Assembly: GCA_017470985.1 (NCBI GenBank)
Contig: JAFUXA010000002.1
Coordinates: 1-64,000, forward strand
Direction of reading: 5' to 3'
Origin: Lachnospiraceae bacterium
GTDB taxonomy: Bacteria; Bacillota; Clostridia; Lachnospirales; Lachnospiraceae
DNA length: 64,000 nucleotides
The notes below the pieces were generated by a model that did no database searches, was not told where the DNA came from, and worked only from the letters and a program-made list of their open reading frames with translations. Made by a program: the position numbers and the translations under genes. Shown here one piece after another: positions 60,380-64,000 of this stretch; within the stretch, counting starts at the first letter, position 1, and each line of letters begins with the position of its first letter.

Positions 60380-61363
60380 ATGTTTGGTTTTGGACAATTG
60401 ATTGACATCCTTAAAAAGGATCCAAAGAAAATCGTATTCACAGAGGGTACAGATCCTCGTATCCTTGAAGCTTCATCTCGTCTTTTGGCAGGAACATTCC
60501 TTAAGCCAATCCTTATTGGAAATGTAGATGAGGTTAAGAAGGCAGCAGAAGAAGCCGGATTTAACATCAACGGTGCTACAATTATCGATCCACTTAACTA
60601 TGACAAGATGGATGAGATGGTAGAGATGTTCTGCGAGCTTCGTAAGAGCAAAGGTGTAACACCTGAGCAGGCAAGAGAGACATTGAAGGCTGCTAACTAC
60701 TTCGGAACAATGCTTGTGAAGATGGGTGAGGCAGATTCACTTCTCGGTGGAGCTACTTATTCTACAGCTGATACAGTTCGTCCTGCATTACAGCTTATTA
60801 AGACAAAGCCTGGTAACAAGATTGTATCTTCATGCTTTATCATGGTACGTCCTGGTGCTACAGGTGAGAATGAAGTTCTTGCAATGGCTGACTGTGCTAT
60901 CAATATCAAGCCATCTGAGGATGATTTGGTTGAAATCGCATCTGAGACAGCTGATTGTGCTAAGATCTTCGGTGTTGATCCAAAGATTGCATTCCTTAGC
61001 TACTCAACATTTGGTTCTGGAAAGGGCGAGGATGTTGATAAGATGAGAAATGCATGTGAGAAGGCTAAGGCTGCAAGACCTGATCTTGCTATTGATGGTG
61101 AGTTACAGTTCGATGCTGCAGTTTCTCCAAGAGTTGCTCGCACTAAGTGTCCAAACTCTGAGGTTGCAGGTTATGCTAACACATTCATTTTCCCTGATAT
61201 CAACGCAGGAAATATTGGATACAAGATCGCACAGAGACTTGGTAACTTTGAAGCATATGGTCCTATCTTACTTGGACTTAATGCTCCTGTTAATGACCTT
61301 TCTCGTGGATGTAACGCTGGTGAAGTATACTCAATGGCTATCATTACAGCAGCACTTGCATAA
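60380..61363 (+). CDS. pta: Phosphate acetyltransferase
   Basis: A 327-residue enzyme interconverting acetyl-CoA and acetyl phosphate, used with acetate kinase to make ATP during fermentation. Signatures are KIVFTEGTDPRILEAS near residue 18, ESDSLLGG-like text (GEADSLLGGATYSTADTVRP) near 117, FSSFGS-type LSYSTFGSGKGED near 210, ELQFDAAVSPRVA near 245 and the C-terminal NDLSRGCNAGEVYSM. The length matches the short Pta class, without the N-terminal regulatory domain. AAAGGAG precedes ATG 60380. ackA, the usual neighbour, is absent: a terminator follows and a minus-strand gene comes next. Confidence 0.96.
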   Translation: MFGFGQLIDILKKDPKKIVFTEGTDPRILEASSRLLAGTFLKPILIGNVDEVKKAAEEAGFNINGATIIDPLNYDKMDEMVEMFCELRKSKGVTPEQARETLKAANYFGTMLVKMGEADSLLGGATYSTADTVRPALQLIKTKPGNKIVSSCFIMVRPGATGENEVLAMADCAINIKPSEDDLVEIASETADCAKIFGVDPKIAFLSYSTFGSGKGEDVDKMRNACEKAKAARPDLAIDGELQFDAAVSPRVARTKCPNSEVAGYANTFIFPDINAGNIGYKIAQRLGNFEAYGPILLGLNAPVNDLSRGCNAGEVYSMAIITAALA

Positions 61364-61403
61364 GACGAAACATTTTATATAATAAAGGAATATCTATAGG
61401 AAT

Positions 61404-61441
61404 TAAAAAACTCAGAACCCATTGTGGATTCTGAGTTTTTT
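61404..61441. terminator. Bidirectional terminator after pta
   Basis: CTCAGAACCCA pairs with TGGATTCTGAG around a TTG loop (61411-61435), flanked by A6 on the left and T6 on the right, so it can serve pta and the convergent araC-type gene. Confidence 0.85.
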
Positions 61442-61476
61442 CGATATAGAAAATAATCCTGTAAATATGTTTTGCG

Positions 61477-62301
61477 CTATGACCATCTTTTTTCCTTATA
61501 ATTCGACTTGAATTCTGATGGAGTTACACCTGTAACAGCTTTGAAGGTTCTTCCAAAATGTGTACATGATGCAAATCCACATTCAGCAGCTATTTCAGTG
61601 AAATTGAGGTTATTGTCCATTATTTTCTGCTGGGCATATAGAATTCTGGTTGTATTAATATACTGATTGATAGTTCGGTTGGTATATTTTTTGAATTCGT
61701 GACATAGGTAGTATTTGCTTATATAGAAATAATCTGCCAGATCATCTAGTTTAATATCATTCATGTAATTCCTATCAATGTAGTCAATGACCTTTCCAAC
61801 TAAGGTTTGGGATTCCGGCTTATTCTCCTGAATACCAGATTTGAGCAGAGAAATTACAATAATATTTAACAGAGCCTTCATAGAAGCATTGCGTAAATCG
61901 TCCTGATTGTCCTGCTCCATTAGCAGCATGCCCAACATACTATGTATATATTGTCCGACCTTCTTATCTACATGGTATAAGCCGCTTTGGAACTTTAGCT
62001 TTTTCAGAACAATGGGATCTTCAATTGATTCAGGTGTAAAATATAATGCAATCCTTTTGAAGTCAGTGTTGGCTTTTTTGGAGTATGAGTGATGCATGAT
62101 AAATGGTGCAAATAGCATTATATCGCCTGGGTCAGTTTGATATATATCATTTTCCAACATATGAAGTCTCGTTCCTTCTTCCAGGTAATACAATTCAAAA
62201 TGTGGATGGTAGTGTGACTGATACATGTTGCTATTGTCATATACTCTTTCTGCGGCAATTGCTGCTCCCTGCTGCATTAGCATATTTGCCTTATCAACCA
62301 T
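61477..62301 (-). CDS. AraC-family regulator with cupin sensing domain
   Basis: A 274-residue transcription factor. The N-terminal ~140 residues form an AraC-type cupin with YQSHYHPHFELYYLEEGTRL and PGDIMLFAPFIMHHS, probably a sugar sensor. The C-terminal two helix-turn-helix domain has YFYISKYYLCHEFKKYTN and AAECGFASCTHFGRTFK with GVTPSEFK. I prefer ATG 62301, after AGGGGGG, over a longer frame to 62409. It is divergent from the GH31 gene, the usual layout for an activator of a glycoside-utilisation operon. Confidence 0.9.
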   Translation of the reverse strand: MVDKANMLMQQGAAIAAERVYDNSNMYQSHYHPHFELYYLEEGTRLHMLENDIYQTDPGDIMLFAPFIMHHSYSKKANTDFKRIALYFTPESIEDPIVLKKLKFQSGLYHVDKKVGQYIHSMLGMLLMEQDNQDDLRNASMKALLNIIVISLLKSGIQENKPESQTLVGKVIDYIDRNYMNDIKLDDLADYFYISKYYLCHEFKKYTNRTINQYINTTRILYAQQKIMDNNLNFTEIAAECGFASCTHFGRTFKAVTGVTPSEFKSNYKEKRWS

Positions 62302-62496
62302 TAGATTACCCCCCTCTATGAATTTATTTGTGAAATGTAAAATAATATTTCTCAAGATATAATCAGAGTATACCACAAGATTTGTTGAAAAACGCATTAT
62401 TTTACGCAAAATATGTAAAGTCTTGCTGTGGATGATTGGCTAATATTATAGGTGTTGGAGAATTAAATACAATAAGTCACTGTAGGGGGGCGGAAA

Positions 62497-64000
62497 ATGA
62501 AGATAGCAAGAAAGATTGAAAGAATTGAAAATATTAACAATGTGGTATCTATTCAGACCAATGCTGTAGAGATTAGAATTTATGGACTGACAGATAATAT
62601 TCTTAGAATCAGAGCCGGATTTGATGGTGACTTTGCAGAGGAGTCCTATGATCTGACAATGACCGCCTGGGATGACCGAATGGATGAGTATATGTCGGAT
62701 TACAGAACTCGTGTGAAGCTGCAGAATATAGAGGTTAATTCTGCAGGGGAAAATGTATCAGAAATCAAGACTGGCAACTTCAGAATAGAAGCAATTCATG
62801 AACCTTTTATGCTGAAGGTCTATGATATGGATGAAAATCTGTTGCATGAGGATATTCCTGAGAGAGGCTGGTTAAATGATTCCAATAATAGAAGGATTCA
62901 TACATGCGTCTTGGATGCCAATGATCATTTCTACGGATTCGGCGAGAGAACCGGTGAGCTGGATAAGAGGAATAAATTCATGGCAATGGCGCCGGGAGAC
63001 ACCATGGGATATAACCCGGTTGAGACTGATCCGCTTTATAAGCATATTCCATTTTATATTAAGGTAAATGATAAGACTAAGCAGGCTGTAGGTTATTTCT
63101 ATCACAATACATATGAATGTGATTTCAATATGGGACGAAGCCATAGCAATTATGTAAAACATCACAGTACCTATAGAACAGATGGTGGAGATATTGATTT
63201 ATTCCTGATTGCAGGTCCACAGGTCAGAGATGTTGTAAAGCGTTATACGGATTTGACAGGTAAGAGCGCCATGCTTCCAAAAGCAGCATTGGGATACCTA
63301 GGCAGTTCGATGTATTATGCCGAACTTCCTGTGGATGCTGACGAAGCAATTTTGGATTTCATTGATACAGCCAGAGAAGAGGACATTCCTATTGATGGTT
63401 TCCAATTGTCAAGTGGTTACTGCAATATAGAAACAGAAGAAGGAATGAAGAGATGTACATTTACATGGAATAATAAGAGATTTAAGGATCCGGCTGATTT
63501 CTATAATAGAATGACTCAAAAAGGTATTACAGTTTCTTCAAATGTAAAACCTGGAATGCTTCTTTCACATCCTCTCAAGGATGAGATGATAGCTAAGAAT
63601 TTCTTTGTTAAATCTTCTGAATCAGATGAGCCTGCTGTTGGATTATGGTGGGGTGGAAATGGTCATTATGTTGATTACACAAGTCAGGCCAACAGAGAAC
63701 AGTGGAAGAAATATTTGCGTGAAAATGTGCTTGATTATGGAACGACCTCAGTGTGGAATGATAATTGTGAGTATGATGGCTTGGCTGACAAAGATGCAAG
63801 AGTTTCCTTTGAAGGAAAAGGTGGAACCATTGGACAGATAAAATCGGAAATGGCCAATATCATGTGTCATATTGCAAATGAAGCTGTACAGGAATCCCAT
63901 CCGAATATGAGACCTTTTGTGGTATGCAGAAGTGGTCATGCAGGTATTCAGAGATACGCCCAGACCTGGGCTGGAGACAATTATACCAGCTGGGAGACAT
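62497..64000 (+). CDS. Glycoside hydrolase family 31 alpha-glycosidase (5' part)
   Basis: An open frame of 501 codons that runs off the window end. It starts at ATG 62497, after a GGGGGGCGG binding site. It has the GH31 N-terminal beta-sandwich, FYGFGERTGELDKR near residue 146, TDPLYKHIPFYI, GFQLSSGYC near 303, the nucleophile segment VWNDNCEYDG near 420 and the RSGHAGIQRYAQTWAGDNYT segment near 478-497 that carries an acid/base Asp. There is no signal peptide, so it acts inside the cell on imported oligosaccharides, as an alpha-glucosidase or alpha-xylosidase. The divergent AraC gene probably controls it. Confidence 0.92.
   Translation, partial: MKIARKIERIENINNVVSIQTNAVEIRIYGLTDNILRIRAGFDGDFAEESYDLTMTAWDDRMDEYMSDYRTRVKLQNIEVNSAGENVSEIKTGNFRIEAIHEPFMLKVYDMDENLLHEDIPERGWLNDSNNRRIHTCVLDANDHFYGFGERTGELDKRNKFMAMAPGDTMGYNPVETDPLYKHIPFYIKVNDKTKQAVGYFYHNTYECDFNMGRSHSNYVKHHSTYRTDGGDIDLFLIAGPQVRDVVKRYTDLTGKSAMLPKAALGYLGSSMYYAELPVDADEAILDFIDTAREEDIPIDGFQLSSGYCNIETEEGMKRCTFTWNNKRFKDPADFYNRMTQKGITVSSNVKPGMLLSHPLKDEMIAKNFFVKSSESDEPAVGLWWGGNGHYVDYTSQANREQWKKYLRENVLDYGTTSVWNDNCEYDGLADKDARVSFEGKGGTIGQIKSEMANIMCHIANEAVQESHPNMRPFVVCRSGHAGIQRYAQTWAGDNYTSWET

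Noticed and set aside
1-64000. tRNA, rRNA, prophage or complete insertion sequence
   Set aside because: No tRNA cloverleaf, rRNA segment, integrase, transposase or phage structural gene was recognised by reading; a tRNAscan or Infernal run was not possible here.

Overview
The window looks like chromosomal DNA of an anaerobic Clostridia bacterium, most likely a Lachnospiraceae member near Butyrivibrio, Roseburia or Lachnospira. The evidence is moderately low GC (judged by eye), strong AGGAGG-type ribosome binding sites, the SCIFF peptide with its radical SAM maturase beside a fused SecDF, a class III (oxygen-sensitive) ribonucleotide reductase under apparent NrdR control, a class 1B PyrD with PyrK, and several small families typical of this group (DUF1934, DUF4250, DUF5721). 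No rRNA, tRNA, CRISPR array or prophage was seen. The assignment is inference from gene content.

Layout. 1-140 is the 3' end of a group II intron. 0.2-7 kb holds an RNA methyltransferase, a small alarmone synthetase, ispE, a GntR regulator and a chemotaxis receptor. 7.3-14.5 kb holds SCIFF/scfB/secDF, glyA and serS. 14.9-20.9 kb holds a carbonic anhydrase-like protein, then a TetR-led operon (FGGY kinase, two-part class II aldolase, GtrA membrane protein, class III aminotransferase) whose substrate is unknown. 21.3-25.7 kb holds typA, a cobalamin adenosyltransferase and dapA-dapB. 25.7-29 kb has two hydrolases and a sugar-type MFS carrier. 29.1-36.5 kb has an unusual ClpX-like unfoldase, a transglutaminase-like lipoprotein, a DegV protein, folC with a Cys-rich insertion, a J-domain protein and a TPR lipoprotein. 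36.7-49.8 kb is nucleotide metabolism: nrdD, pyrF-pyrK-pyrD-(GNAT)-pyrE, an M29-type aminopeptidase, then purE-purM-purN-purD. 50.3-62 kb is more accessory: an MFS exporter behind a leader peptide and attenuator, a repeat lipoprotein, msrA, a TetR trio, pyk, a P-loop ATPase behind 10-bp phased repeats, pta and an AraC regulator. The window ends inside a GH31 glycosidase.

The most distinctive non-coding feature is a dispersed family of about ten ~70-bp hairpins (6.9-7.3, 14.5-14.8 and 21.0-21.3 kb). A conserved asymmetric core sits at the tip of stems whose sequence differs between copies while most copies stay self-complementary; some copies double as transcription terminators. Separate non-coding structures are a 74-bp tandem hairpin array after purD, a 140-bp palindrome before pta, and a structured spacer between purN and purD. 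The hairpin family and the leader-peptide/attenuator at 51.0-51.2 kb are the best candidates for undescribed systems here.
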